Source of the DNA: Flavobacteriales bacterium UBA5939
GTDB taxonomy: Bacteria; Bacteroidota; Bacteroidia; Flavobacteriales; Schleiferiaceae
Assembly (NCBI GenBank): GCA_002430755.1
Contig: DJCX01000101.1
Span: forward strand, 1-10,175
Direction: 5' to 3'
Length of the DNA: 10,175 nucleotides
Shown here: one piece after another, positions 1 through 7,222 of the stretch
Layout: each line of letters opens with the position of its first letter
Position numbering within the stretch: position 1 is the first letter of the stretch
The notes under the pieces: generated by a model
What the model was told of the DNA's origin: nothing
Seen by the model: only the letters and a program-made list of their open reading frames with translations
Database searches by the model: none
Translations under genes and position numbers: made by a program

Positions 1-273
1 GAGATAGAAGAACCAGCACGTCCTTCATCGTTACCGCTATCGGCAAAATGGCTCGGCGGTCTAGGAGAAGGTGCTTGGTTCCATATCAATAAGATTGGCA
101 TGCACAGCTTTGAAGGCATCAAATACGACAAAACAGGTGTTGTAGAATTTGAAGGGACCTACAGCAATGAAGACATCGAGTTGCCTGAAAATCCAGAAGC
201 CACATACGCTTCACACTACGGTTTCTACTCCATTGAGGTCGACGGTGTGATTCATAGATTCTACCGCAAATAG
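1..273 (+). CDS. C-terminal fragment of a hypothetical protein, resembling DUF6695
   Basis: An open frame runs from the first base of the window to a TAG at 271-273, giving the last 90 residues of a protein whose start lies outside. The fragment contains AKWLGGLGEGAWFHI near its beginning, followed by alternating beta-strand-like segments rich in Tyr, Phe and Gly and ending in FYRK. From memory, a Trp-Leu-x-Gly-x-Gly-x-Gly-Ala-Trp-Phe stretch followed by a short beta domain is seen at the C-terminus of the DUF6695 family of Bacteroidota. That assignment is recollection and not a search result. No enzymatic motif is visible and no function is proposed. A strong hairpin terminator follows 5 nt after the stop, so the gene is the last of its transcript. 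It converges with the TonB-dependent receptor on the other strand. Confidence 0.75.
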   Translation, partial: EIEEPARPSSLPLSAKWLGGLGEGAWFHINKIGMHSFEGIKYDKTGVVEFEGTYSNEDIELPENPEATYASHYGFYSIEVDGVIHRFYRK

Positions 274-278
274 ATAAA

Positions 279-309
279 AAAAAGCCCGGCGCAGAGCGCC
301 GGGCTTTTT
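279..309. terminator. Bidirectional intrinsic terminator
   Basis: A perfect inverted repeat has a 9-bp GC-rich core (284-292 with 296-304) and an AGA loop. The stem is extended by five A:T pairs. There are five T after the hairpin on the + strand, and eight A before it act as a U-run for minus-strand transcripts. It lies between two convergent stop codons (271-273 on +, 330-332 on -), so it can end both transcripts. Confidence 0.92.
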
Positions 310-329
310 CTTTGTTTTCTCTCCCTAAA

Positions 330-2822
330 TTAGAAATCAATCTTGTAATAGAAGACCGGGAACAATCCTAACTGGTAATTTTCCGCTACCTCGCCTGTCT
401 CAGGCAGGTAAGTCAATGTCAAGATGTTCTTGTTGTTGGTAATGTTCGAAATGTCCAAAGCAAACTCGTGAGCGAGGTTCATAAAATTCCACTTGTAACC
501 CACTTTGAAGTCTAAACGGAAGTACGGACGGTACTGGTTCGAATTGAACGTAAAATCGTCGATAAACTCAATCTCTGACGCCTGCGCTGAAGCATCCTGA
601 TCAATATCACCGAACCAACGCCCACCGATAGAACTCACTTTTGTCCCTAGGTTGAATACACCGTATTTGCCCACCTGGTAATTCTTTGCCATGATGAAGT
701 TGAATGCATAACGGCCGTTGAATGTAGTATTTACCCAAATATCATCCGAAGACCCTGTACCGGCAGCGGCGATGTTTTTAGAGCCTTTGTACTTCGCATC
801 GAATACCGAACCCGTAAACAAGCTGTAGAACCCGTTGCGGTAGTAGTGCTCGGCAGTAAATTCTAAACCGTAGTTGCGACCCACACCTTCGTTTTCAAGC
901 GGCTCTGCCCAAAGACGGCCAAACCCAGTACCACCATTTACTAACGAGAAGTAAGAAGGCACCATCTCAACCGGTACATCCCACAAGTACTGGTAGTAGG
1001 TTTCTAGTTTAATACGTACTGGGTAATCAAAGTTGTGCTCCCAACCTGCGACTAGGTGTGCACTCTTGGTGAGTCCCATCCCTTTATTGTATTCAGTTCC
1101 ATATACCCCATCGGCAATGGCTTGAGGTGTCGCTTGAGAACCTCTGTAGTAGTAGAGGTAAGAACTCTGCATTTGACTGTGGTAACCAGCACCCGTAAAG
1201 AATTTATTGTGTTTGTCTACATCATAATTGAAACCGAGACGCGGCTCTACTGGACTTATTGTATTGTCGTTAATGTTCGAGTATAGCGCAGTTAAACCTG
1301 CTGTCATCGTTAGCTTATCAGTCAATCTGTTCTTGTAGCTCACGAACGGTTGGACGACTGCGTAACCGTCTGAAGAAAAACCGCCGTCGTCTGTACCCCA
1401 AGGGAATTCCCATGGCGAAATTTCACCGGTTAATCCATTGACGATTCTCGTCGAATCCAAATAATCCACCATCACATAATCGACATTGATACCCGCCTTA
1501 AAGCTTTGACGTGCGTCGATCTTCTTCGTGTAATGGCTGTATCCATGAATCTTGGTTTCGTAGTACCAATAGTTTAAGATTTTTGGTGCAGAATCTACAC
1601 GGTAGTAGAACTCGTCAGCCGCCACAGTATCTATACCGCGGAACACCTTGGTGTTTAGGGCATGAATAGCAGATCTTGATACCGCTGCACCACTTTTAAT
1701 ATAGCTCGTTTTATCTAGGCGCTTTAGATGTGTTGCACCCACAACACCCATGTGTGTGTCGAAGAATTGGTCACGATCTACAGTTCCAATGCCTTCAAAA
1801 TCACCAGTTACCGGGTCACCATCTGTTCCGGAAATATCAATAACGAGGTTGGACGTACCGCCCATGCCCCACAAGCTAAATTTCGAACCGTCTTTTTGCG
1901 GGAAAGTCACTCTAAAGGCCCCATCTGCATAGTTTGGAATGGCCGTGGTACCCAATGGAATGCCCAAGGTTGATGCCATACCCAATGTTGAATAACGTCC
2001 TAGTACAAGGTAAGACGGTGCATTTGGCTTCTCTTTACCTAATCGACCCTCTGCCATCAATTCTACCCCCAAAAGACCGAACTGGAAGCTTCCTTCAAAA
2101 GGTGTTGCATTGTTACCATCGCGCATCTCTAGATCGAAAACACCGGCAATAGCATTTCCGTACTCGCCTGGCCATGCACCTGTATAGAAATCACCGCTCT
2201 GGATGTATTTATTGTTCAGGATAGTCACCGGACCACCACCAGTACCAGGAATGGCAAAGTGGTTCGGATTAGGAATATTGATTCCTTCAAAACGGTACAG
2301 GATACCTGCAGGGGTGTTACCACGAACAACAATGTCATTTCTAGTATCGTCTGAACCCTGAACACCGGCAAAGTTGGTTGCCATACGAGCAGGTTCCCCA
2401 CGAGAACCCGCATAGAGGTTTGTTTCTTCTACAGAGAACTTACGGGCACTCACTACGGCCATCTCGTTCTTCACATCGCCGCGGGGTGTTGCAACGACAT
2501 CTACCTCGTCAAGCTTTACAGTGCTTTCTGTCATGGCGATGCGAATTACGGCTTGCTTCGCGGAGTTTAATTCTACAACAGCAGAAGTAGGCTCATAGCC
2601 GAAGAGTTGAACGGCCACAATCTTGCGGCCAATCTCTACATCCATTTCGAACTGTCCGTACTCATCAGAAAATGCTTGGACATTGTCACAGATAAGCATG
2701 GCATCTGGAAGTGGCGATTTACTTTCAGAATCGACCACGGTACCACGAATGGTTTGAGTGAGTGTTTGCGCTCCTAAGGTTGAACTAACTACCAATAGAG
2801 CAAGAAGAACTAAGCGTCTCAT
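330..2822 (-). CDS. TonB-dependent outer membrane receptor with carboxypeptidase-regulatory-like N-domain
   Basis: This is a TonB-dependent receptor of about 830 residues, expected to sit in the outer membrane and import a substrate with TonB/ExbBD energy. I start it at the ATG at 2822 rather than the in-frame ATG at 2846. The inner start gives a normal signal peptide (MRRLVLLALLVVSSTLGAQ, cleavage after AQ), while the longer form puts eight polar residues before it. A carboxypeptidase-regulatory-like beta domain follows at about 24-100 (IRGTVVDSESKSPLPDAMLI, then DEYGQFEMDV). A plug domain spans about 115-236 (IVVRGNTPAGILYRFEGINI, then GEYGNAIAGVFDLEMRDGN). The rest, about 240-830, is a beta-barrel rich in alternating aromatic residues and ends in FYYKIDF with a terminal Phe, as outer membrane proteins do. 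No SusD-like partner is nearby, so this is not a SusC/SusD pair. The substrate cannot be read from the sequence. Nothing suggests a break. I found no convincing Bacteroidota-type promoter in the 140 bp upstream. Confidence 0.93.
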   Translation of the reverse strand: MRRLVLLALLVVSSTLGAQTLTQTIRGTVVDSESKSPLPDAMLICDNVQAFSDEYGQFEMDVEIGRKIVAVQLFGYEPTSAVVELNSAKQAVIRIAMTESTVKLDEVDVVATPRGDVKNEMAVVSARKFSVEETNLYAGSRGEPARMATNFAGVQGSDDTRNDIVVRGNTPAGILYRFEGINIPNPNHFAIPGTGGGPVTILNNKYIQSGDFYTGAWPGEYGNAIAGVFDLEMRDGNNATPFEGSFQFGLLGVELMAEGRLGKEKPNAPSYLVLGRYSTLGMASTLGIPLGTTAIPNYADGAFRVTFPQKDGSKFSLWGMGGTSNLVIDISGTDGDPVTGDFEGIGTVDRDQFFDTHMGVVGATHLKRLDKTSYIKSGAAVSRSAIHALNTKVFRGIDTVAADEFYYRVDSAPKILNYWYYETKIHGYSHYTKKIDARQSFKAGINVDYVMVDYLDSTRIVNGLTGEISPWEFPWGTDDGGFSSDGYAVVQPFVSYKNRLTDKLTMTAGLTALYSNINDNTISPVEPRLGFNYDVDKHNKFFTGAGYHSQMQSSYLYYYRGSQATPQAIADGVYGTEYNKGMGLTKSAHLVAGWEHNFDYPVRIKLETYYQYLWDVPVEMVPSYFSLVNGGTGFGRLWAEPLENEGVGRNYGLEFTAEHYYRNGFYSLFTGSVFDAKYKGSKNIAAAGTGSSDDIWVNTTFNGRYAFNFIMAKNYQVGKYGVFNLGTKVSSIGGRWFGDIDQDASAQASEIEFIDDFTFNSNQYRPYFRLDFKVGYKWNFMNLAHEFALDISNITNNKNILTLTYLPETGEVAENYQLGLFPVFYYKIDF

Positions 2823-2940
2823 AGTTTTGATTTTGTATAGCGACAAGTTAAAGGAATTGAACCGCTCAGCGACTTTAATAAATCTTGAATTCTGAGATTT
2901 TCACTAACAACTGTGTAAATCGCAGCTCAATTCGAGCCAC

Positions 2941-2962
2941 TTTGATTCACAAATGAATCAAA
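2941..2962. repeat. 9-bp perfect inverted repeat directly after the glycosyltransferase stop
   Basis: TTTGATTCA (2941-2949) and TGAATCAAA (2954-2962) are exact reverse complements separated by CAAA. The repeat abuts the TGA stop of the minus-strand glycosyltransferase gene (2963-2965) and lies about 120 bp upstream of the TonB receptor start. It is AT-rich and lacks a following U-run, so it is a poor intrinsic terminator. It may instead stabilise a 3' end or be a binding site for a dimeric regulator of the receptor gene. Confidence 0.6.
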
Positions 2963-3988
2963 TCACTTGAAAAAAGCAGAAAAGTGTTTGTGACCGCGCA
3001 CATAAAATTGCCACACCATGCTCCCTGCATAGGTTCCCTTTAACTTCTTCAAAGGCAACAAGGGCAATCCTGTATACGACATTCGTGTGCGCTGAATTTT
3101 AGTGAACCTTCCGTAAAAGGCAAAGTGAGCTTGTAGTATTGCCAGAGTATGCTTCGGTTTCCCTTCAAGAACGAACTTCACCCCTGCTACTCCGTCTAAA
3201 ATCAAGCGTGCAAATACAATCCCCATGGCACGAAGCTGCGGAAGGTTTTTCACGAGGATAATCAGGTTGTTGCGGAAGTTTAAATAGGTTTTCCGTGGAG
3301 AATCGGCATTCAAAGTTGCCCCGCCAAGATGATACACCTCAGATTTAGGCTCCACCCAAATCTCATAACCAGCTCGTTGCATGCGCCAGCAAAGATCAAT
3401 CTCTTCCATGTGCGCGAACAGCATAGGATCTAGCTTACCTGCTCGCTCAAACGCATCCATATTCACAGCTAAACAAGCGCCTGTCGCCCAGAAAACTGGA
3501 CGGGCGTCGTCATACTGACCACCATCCACTTCTAGCTCATGAAGGACTCGTCCACGGCAAAATGGATAGCCTAAAGCATCAATAAATCCTCCAGAAGCCC
3601 CAGCGTATTCGAACTTTTCGGGCTCACGATCCCAACGAATCTTCGGTTGTACTGCCCCACAATTAGGATACTTCTCAAAATGTCCCATGATAGGCTCCAA
3701 CCATCCAGGAGTCGTTCTTACATCGCTATTTAACAGCACTGCGTACTTCTCCTTCAAGGGCTTCAAACCTTCGTTGTAGCCGCCTGCATACCCCAAATTC
3801 TCACCGGTCTGAATAATCTGAACCTCTGGAAAATGGGTCTCAACATAGGCAACACTGTCGTCACTGCTGTCGTTATCAATGACATATACCGGATGTGGCT
3901 TGCTATCTTCAATGACGCCTGGTAAGTATTTTTCTAATAAGGCTTTTCCGTTCCAATTCAGAATGGCAACCGCAATCTTTTCTTTCAT
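2963..3988 (-). CDS. Family 2 glycosyltransferase (rhamnosyltransferase-like)
   Basis: The 341-residue product is a cytoplasmic or membrane-associated GT-A fold glycosyltransferase that transfers a sugar from a nucleotide donor onto a growing surface glycan or lipid-linked acceptor. The GT2 landmarks are in order: VAILNWNG at 7-14, VIDNDSSDDS at 36-45, TGENLGYAGGYNEG at 61-74 and the metal-binding LLNSDV at 85-90 (NSD in place of the usual DxD). These are followed by ATGACLAVN at 168-176 and the acceptor-side HMEEIDLCWRMQRAGY at 193-208, holding the likely catalytic acid. The C-terminal part (about 235-341) is basic and hydrophobic, without clear transmembrane spans. The layout matches WbbL/RfbN-like rhamnosyltransferases, but the donor sugar cannot be fixed from sequence. 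It lies 6 nt downstream of the GWxTD gene and is probably co-transcribed with it. No polysaccharide cluster surrounds it. The start ATG at 3986-3988 is the only good one before the ILNWNG motif. Confidence 0.92.
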   Translation of the reverse strand: MKEKIAVAILNWNGKALLEKYLPGVIEDSKPHPVYVIDNDSSDDSVAYVETHFPEVQIIQTGENLGYAGGYNEGLKPLKEKYAVLLNSDVRTTPGWLEPIMGHFEKYPNCGAVQPKIRWDREPEKFEYAGASGGFIDALGYPFCRGRVLHELEVDGGQYDDARPVFWATGACLAVNMDAFERAGKLDPMLFAHMEEIDLCWRMQRAGYEIWVEPKSEVYHLGGATLNADSPRKTYLNFRNNLIILVKNLPQLRAMGIVFARLILDGVAGVKFVLEGKPKHTLAILQAHFAFYGRFTKIQRTRMSYTGLPLLPLKKLKGTYAGSMVWQFYVRGHKHFSAFFK

Positions 3989-3994
3989 CCGAGC

Positions 3995-5470
3995 TTAAAA
4001 TCTATCGAACCACGTTCCTTGATTACCAATAATGATGGAATTAGAAATTCGCTCTCCAAAGTTATCCCTGCTGTATTGGGTAGAGGTAGCATCAATGTCA
4101 GGACCTGCATTGGTATGGCGTGTCAAATGATACTGCCACTTGTGATCCTTGACCTCACCCAAAGCAGAACTATGAATAAGCGTGTATTGACGACCTATAA
4201 GCTCCTGGTCCACAAAGATGAATACCTGATTCTGCTGCACTGGGGTACTTGAACTCTTTAATTGATCGTATTGCCACACTTGGTACGGATAGTTACGACC
4301 GTCAAACGAACGTTCCTCCACAAGCGAAGGCGCACCATATTGGAGGAACACTCGGCCCATCTGAGACCTGTAGCCTGGTACAGTTCTGCTTCCAAACTCT
4401 TGGTCTACTTTATCAACCACTACCAAATAGCCTTTCCACTCTCCTAAAGGATCCATCGCATTTTTCTCCGTCCAAAAATTCACGATAAATGATGCAATCC
4501 TAGCCGTATCCTCGGAATCTTTTAAGTTGGTCATAATGCGTCGCTCTGACATAGTTGCCACCGGGGCAATCATACGTAGGTACTCATTAACCTGAGACCA
4601 TTGTCCCCAGCCATTTTCAAATACCGCTCGAGTTACACTGACTTCAGGGCCGTTCCAAGCTGCTTCATCCGCCTTGTCGTTGTACCAGTAAAATGGGCTG
4701 CTGCGCTCAGCAACCGCTTGACCAGTGCTGTCTAACATCACGATAGAATATTCATATTGACCGCTTTTCTGGGAAGAAAAATCAATCTTATTGTAGACCG
4801 GAGTACTCCCCTGCTCACAACGTGCAAACCCCGAAGTCCCAGGAATAATATTCCCGTAAGCATCCGTCAATTTGTACTGGAGGATGTACTTACCATTACC
4901 CACATAGGCTTCGGTATACATGCTCAAAGTCGATTCATTTTCAAATACCGGCAGTCCTAAAGATGCCACTGGAACTACGGATACTCCTCGTTTCACATAG
5001 TTCACAGGAACCTCCTCAACATCATCAAGCAACACCGGCTGCGACAGCCAGTAATCACGAGCAACATATTCGAGAGTATCGCTAAAACTCCAATCACTAT
5101 TGGATACCTCGTCGTACAAGAAGATCTCCAATGGTAGCTTCCCTATCTCTTTAGTGTCAACAAAAGTAAACGTGCTCTTTTGCAACATTAATGGTGCACT
5201 TGAAGCCGAATCTTCACTGGTATATTCAAATCGAACTACATCTACCTTACCCTCGAAGGACAAAGCCACCTTAAAACGTGCATGCCAAATCGAATCCGCA
5301 TCCATTTCAAAGGCAATGGTGCTCGCGTCAAGCGTACTGTAAAAGTCTACATAAGGACCTTGAGTCTCACTCACATATTGGATAGGCTGCAATCCAAAGC
5401 GCAACTCCTGCGCTTTAATTGAAGTAGTCAGTGCAAGTAGAAATATGACTTTAAAGAAAGATTTCATCAT
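3995..5470 (-). CDS. GWxTD domain-containing exported protein
   Basis: This predicted exported protein (491 residues from the ATG at 5470) has a signal peptide at 1-21 (MMKSFFKVIF onward, ending SIKAQ) and two regions. Residues about 25-270 are beta-rich and may be a pair of Ig-like or macroglobulin-like domains. Residues about 290-450 are the GWxTD-type domain: FIVNFWTEKNAMDPLGEW (328-345), then PGYRSQMGRVFLQYGAPS (365-382), YPYQVWQY (394-401) and VFIFVDQE (416-423). These match the FW-x-K/R...GRVYxxYGxP...YExWxY pattern of GWxTD proteins, a family common in Bacteroidota whose function is unknown to me. The eponymous GWxTD is degenerate here, reading GYRSQ. An upstream in-frame ATG at 5488 would add six residues before the signal peptide. 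It lies inside the promoter, so I reject it; the ATG at 5467 is also possible. It is the first gene of an operon with the glycosyltransferase. Confidence 0.85.
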   Translation of the reverse strand: MMKSFFKVIFLLALTTSIKAQELRFGLQPIQYVSETQGPYVDFYSTLDASTIAFEMDADSIWHARFKVALSFEGKVDVVRFEYTSEDSASSAPLMLQKSTFTFVDTKEIGKLPLEIFLYDEVSNSDWSFSDTLEYVARDYWLSQPVLLDDVEEVPVNYVKRGVSVVPVASLGLPVFENESTLSMYTEAYVGNGKYILQYKLTDAYGNIIPGTSGFARCEQGSTPVYNKIDFSSQKSGQYEYSIVMLDSTGQAVAERSSPFYWYNDKADEAAWNGPEVSVTRAVFENGWGQWSQVNEYLRMIAPVATMSERRIMTNLKDSEDTARIASFIVNFWTEKNAMDPLGEWKGYLVVVDKVDQEFGSRTVPGYRSQMGRVFLQYGAPSLVEERSFDGRNYPYQVWQYDQLKSSSTPVQQNQVFIFVDQELIGRQYTLIHSSALGEVKDHKWQYHLTRHTNAGPDIDATSTQYSRDNFGERISNSIIIGNQGTWFDRF

Positions 5471-5473
5471 CCT

Positions 5474-5502
5474 CAAAGATAATTGCAAAATTGCCCTTGC
5501 AA
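5474..5502 (-). promoter_or_regulatory. Bacteroidota-type promoter of the GWxTD/glycosyltransferase operon
   Basis: Read on the minus strand, a -33 TTG (5500-5502) is followed by an 18-nt spacer and a perfect -7 element TATCTTTG (5474-5481), matching TTG-N(17-23)-TAnnTTTG. Only AGG separates the -7 element from the ATG at 5470. The expected transcription start therefore falls on or within a base or two of the start codon. This makes the transcript a candidate leaderless mRNA and argues against the upstream ATG at 5488. Confidence 0.7.
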
Positions 5503-5523
5503 AACACGAATTCCTGTTTAAAT

Positions 5524-5550
5524 TTGCCGCCCACTCAGGAAGTAGTTTTA
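5524..5550 (+). promoter_or_regulatory. Possible promoter of tRNA-Ser
   Basis: A TTG at 5524-5526, a 16-nt spacer and TAGTTTTA at 5543-5550 (seven of eight to TAnnTTTG) sit just upstream of the tRNA. Transcription would start near 5554, six nt before the mature 5' end. The spacer is one nt shorter than the usual range, so this is a moderate match. The -7 element lies in the hairpin at 5537-5556. Confidence 0.4.
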
Positions 5551-5556
5551 CTTCCT
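5537..5556. repeat. 8-bp perfect inverted repeat over the tRNA-Ser promoter
   Basis: AGGAAGTA (5537-5544) and TACTTCCT (5549-5556) are exact reverse complements around GTTT, ending three bases before the mature tRNA-Ser 5' end. It overlaps the probable -7 element. It could be a regulator site or a leader hairpin next to the RNase P cleavage point. Confidence 0.55.
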
Positions 5557-5559
5557 ATC

Positions 5560-5647
5560 GGAGAGATGGCAGAGTGGTCGAATGCACTGGTCTTGAAAAC
5601 CAGCGTACCGAGAGGTACCGGGGGTTCGAATCCCTCTCTCTCCGCCA
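5560..5647 (+). tRNA. tRNA-Ser (anticodon TGA)
   Basis: An 88-nt class II tRNA with an encoded CCA. The acceptor stem GGAGAGA (5560-5566) pairs exactly with TCTCTCC (5637-5643), followed by discriminator G (5644) and CCA (5645-5647). The anticodon stem CTGGT/ACCAG encloses the loop CTTGAAA, with anticodon TGA at 5594-5596, which reads UCA and other UCN serine codons. The long variable arm GTACC-GAGA-GGTAC is the serine hallmark, and the T-arm loop TTCGAAT is standard. It is divergent from the GWxTD operon and is followed 12 nt later by its own terminator. Confidence 0.97.
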
Positions 5648-5780
5648 AAAACACCTAAAAACCAGCGTTTTACGCTGGTTTTTTTTTATGTCCATACGCG
5701 AACGAAGCTTGCTTCAGTGAGCAGTATGGGCATAAAAAATACAGGACGCCGAAGGCGGACTGGTTTTCAGGTGTTTTTGG
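5645..5780. repeat. Structured palindromic element starting at the tRNA-Ser CCA
   Basis: The 21 nt at 5645-5665 match the reverse complement of 5760-5780 at 20 of 21 positions. The left arm begins exactly with the CCA of tRNA-Ser. Between the arms lie a hairpin at 5660-5680, a 16-bp stem with one G:U pair (5682-5697 with 5724-5739) whose loop contains GAAGC-TT-GCTTC, and a small CGCC-GAA-GGCG hairpin at 5747-5757. As RNA or extruded DNA this could fold like a cloverleaf. The first hairpin competes with the outer stem for 5660-5665. It may be an intergenic repeat or a mobile-element end; copies elsewhere in the genome cannot be seen here. Confidence 0.6.
5660..5687 (+). terminator. Intrinsic terminator of tRNA-Ser
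   Basis: AACCAGCGT (5660-5668) pairs with ACGCTGGTT (5672-5680) around a TTT loop, and T residues continue to 5687. It starts 12 nt after the tRNA. The 11 bases AAAACCAGCGT also occur inside the tRNA anticodon arm (5596-5606), so part of the terminator stem copies the tRNA sequence. Confidence 0.88.
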
Positions 5781-5815
5781 AACGATTCCCCTCCAGGGAT
5801 CTTTTGAGCGAAGCG

Positions 5816-5846
5816 AAAAAAATCCCAGCCACCGTAGCGACTGGGA
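5816..5846 (-). terminator. Intrinsic terminator of the transposase gene
   Basis: On the minus strand a 10-bp stem with two G:U pairs (5837-5846 with 5823-5832) closes on a four-base loop (5833-5836). It is followed by seven U encoded by the A-run at 5816-5822. It begins 6 nt after the transposase stop codon. On the + strand there is no U-run, so it acts in one direction only. Confidence 0.85.
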
Positions 5847-5852
5847 CCTTAC

Positions 5853-7166
5853 CTAATCTTGGCTACCCTCTCTTTCACCGACACCTTCACTACAGCGTTC
5901 ATCGACCGAACATGAACAGTTTTCGCAGCGAGCAATTTTATTCGCTTCTACCCTTTCCTTCTTGGCGTCAGCAATGACTTTCTTTACATCTAACCAATTG
6001 TCTCTGCCTTCAAGAACTTCTAACGGTGTATAAATCCCATGAGCGGAATGTGGCCGATTCATATAAGCATCAATCGTCGAACTGATGATTTGTTCTAACT
6101 GTAGCCCGTCTCGAGCAATGTGAACAGAACCAAATTCATTTTTTAAAGTATGAAAAACGCGCTCTATCATAGAATTTGATGCCATGACACTCTTCCCGGC
6201 AATCCAATGCGTCACTTTAAAGTACATATAAAGCAGATCAGTCTCCATGATTTTCTTGTTCTCACTACCGCCATCGGTCATGTAAATGAGCTTTTCAGGA
6301 TTATACTTCAAGAATGCTTCTCTCAATACATCAGCTGATATGGACTTTCTAAGCTTGTCGGTCAATCGCCAATTCACAATACCTCTAGATGCATTATCAA
6401 CGATGCAATACAAATACCACTTTTCACCGTAGATAGTTTTGATGATTGACACATCGGCATGCCATATATCATGAACATTTTTAGCCCTTATCTTGATGGC
6501 TCGCGGCTTATAGGTTTTCATTTGCTTCGTGGTAGTTAAATCTTGTACTATGTGATAGAAAGAGCCTCGTCCCATGGCAATTTGACCCTTTCTAATGGCA
6601 TGTGCGTAAACAACATTTTTATTCTCGCCACCGGCCATAACTAACTCTCGGCATAATTTACGTTCAGCGTCCCTTATCTTATTCGGAGTTCGTCTAGCAC
6701 ATATTTTATCTGTGGTTAAGGAACAATTCATCTCTAGGATATTCTTCCAGCCCCAATATCTATTTCTGGAAATACCCGCATGCTCAAGAAAATACTGTTG
6801 GGTGACCAACCCTTCAAGTCCTTCAACCACCTCCACAAACTTTTCCTTGTTTTCGCCTAACATCCGTGTAAAGCTCTTGACACCCATGGCGTCTTTTACA
6901 AAGCTCACGAAGGTCATATAGGAGTCTATGGCATGCTTACTACGTTCCAATTCTGCATCACGTCGCGATAGATATTTAATCACCGTTGGATGCTCTGCTC
7001 CATTTTCGAACTGATTAACAAACTTTGAAATGGGTGTTTTTCGCCATTCAGAAAGCGTTGCTCTCGGAATTTTTCGAATGTCACTTTTTGAAAAGTGCTT
7101 TAGCTCCTCACCGCAACAAACGGCAAATTTGAGCTCTAATGGATACTTTGAATTACCATGCATCAT
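5853..7166 (-). CDS. DDE (rve integrase-core) transposase
   Basis: A single-frame, apparently intact 437-residue transposase of the retroviral-integrase-like superfamily, which cuts and joins transposon ends in DNA. The N-terminal part has a helix-turn-helix-like segment (DIRKIPRATLSEWRKT, 29-44) for DNA binding and a second helical region at about 120-145. The catalytic core spans about 228-385. The acidic triad is D238 in IWHADVS, D298 in IYMTDGGSEN and E335 in NSMIERVFHTLKNE. The 36 residues between the second Asp and the Glu are one more than the usual 35. RPHSAHGIYTPLEVLEG (371-387) is the typical IS3/IS481-like C-terminal end of the core. The tail carries CxxCxC and another Cys (C414, C417, C419, C425), perhaps a metal-binding knuckle. 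It has its own promoter and terminator. Element ends and a target duplication could not be defined, so the IS family is open. The ATG at 7163 is an alternative start. Confidence 0.88.
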   Translation of the reverse strand: MMHGNSKYPLELKFAVCCGEELKHFSKSDIRKIPRATLSEWRKTPISKFVNQFENGAEHPTVIKYLSRRDAELERSKHAIDSYMTFVSFVKDAMGVKSFTRMLGENKEKFVEVVEGLEGLVTQQYFLEHAGISRNRYWGWKNILEMNCSLTTDKICARRTPNKIRDAERKLCRELVMAGGENKNVVYAHAIRKGQIAMGRGSFYHIVQDLTTTKQMKTYKPRAIKIRAKNVHDIWHADVSIIKTIYGEKWYLYCIVDNASRGIVNWRLTDKLRKSISADVLREAFLKYNPEKLIYMTDGGSENKKIMETDLLYMYFKVTHWIAGKSVMASNSMIERVFHTLKNEFGSVHIARDGLQLEQIISSTIDAYMNRPHSAHGIYTPLEVLEGRDNWLDVKKVIADAKKERVEANKIARCENCSCSVDERCSEGVGEREGSQD

Positions 7167-7190
7167 ATTTAGAATTTAAAAGTTCAAATT

Positions 7191-7220
7191 CAAACATGAA
7201 GGCCCGCTACCGAAAGGCAA
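7191..7220 (-). promoter_or_regulatory. Promoter of the transposase gene
   Basis: On the minus strand, TTG (7218-7220), a 19-nt spacer and CATGTTTG (7191-7198, seven of eight to TAnnTTTG) form a Bacteroidota-type promoter. It would give a leader of about 20 nt before the ATG at 7166. The palindrome at 7223-7242 ends two bases upstream of the -33 TTG. Confidence 0.6.
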
Positions 7221-7222
7221 AA

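Noticed and set aside
330..2822. SusC-type glycan receptor
   Set aside because: No SusD-like lipoprotein is adjacent, and the length (830 residues) is shorter than usual SusC proteins.
5899..5921. TTCATCGACCGAACATGAA inside the transposase gene, resembling the CCGAACA half-site
   Set aside because: It lies within the coding region of the cysteine-rich tail, shares only one half-site, and lacks the palindromic partner.
5717..5977. Plus-strand reading frame after tRNA-Ser
   Set aside because: It runs through hairpins and the antisense of the transposase end; there is no start context or protein-like composition.
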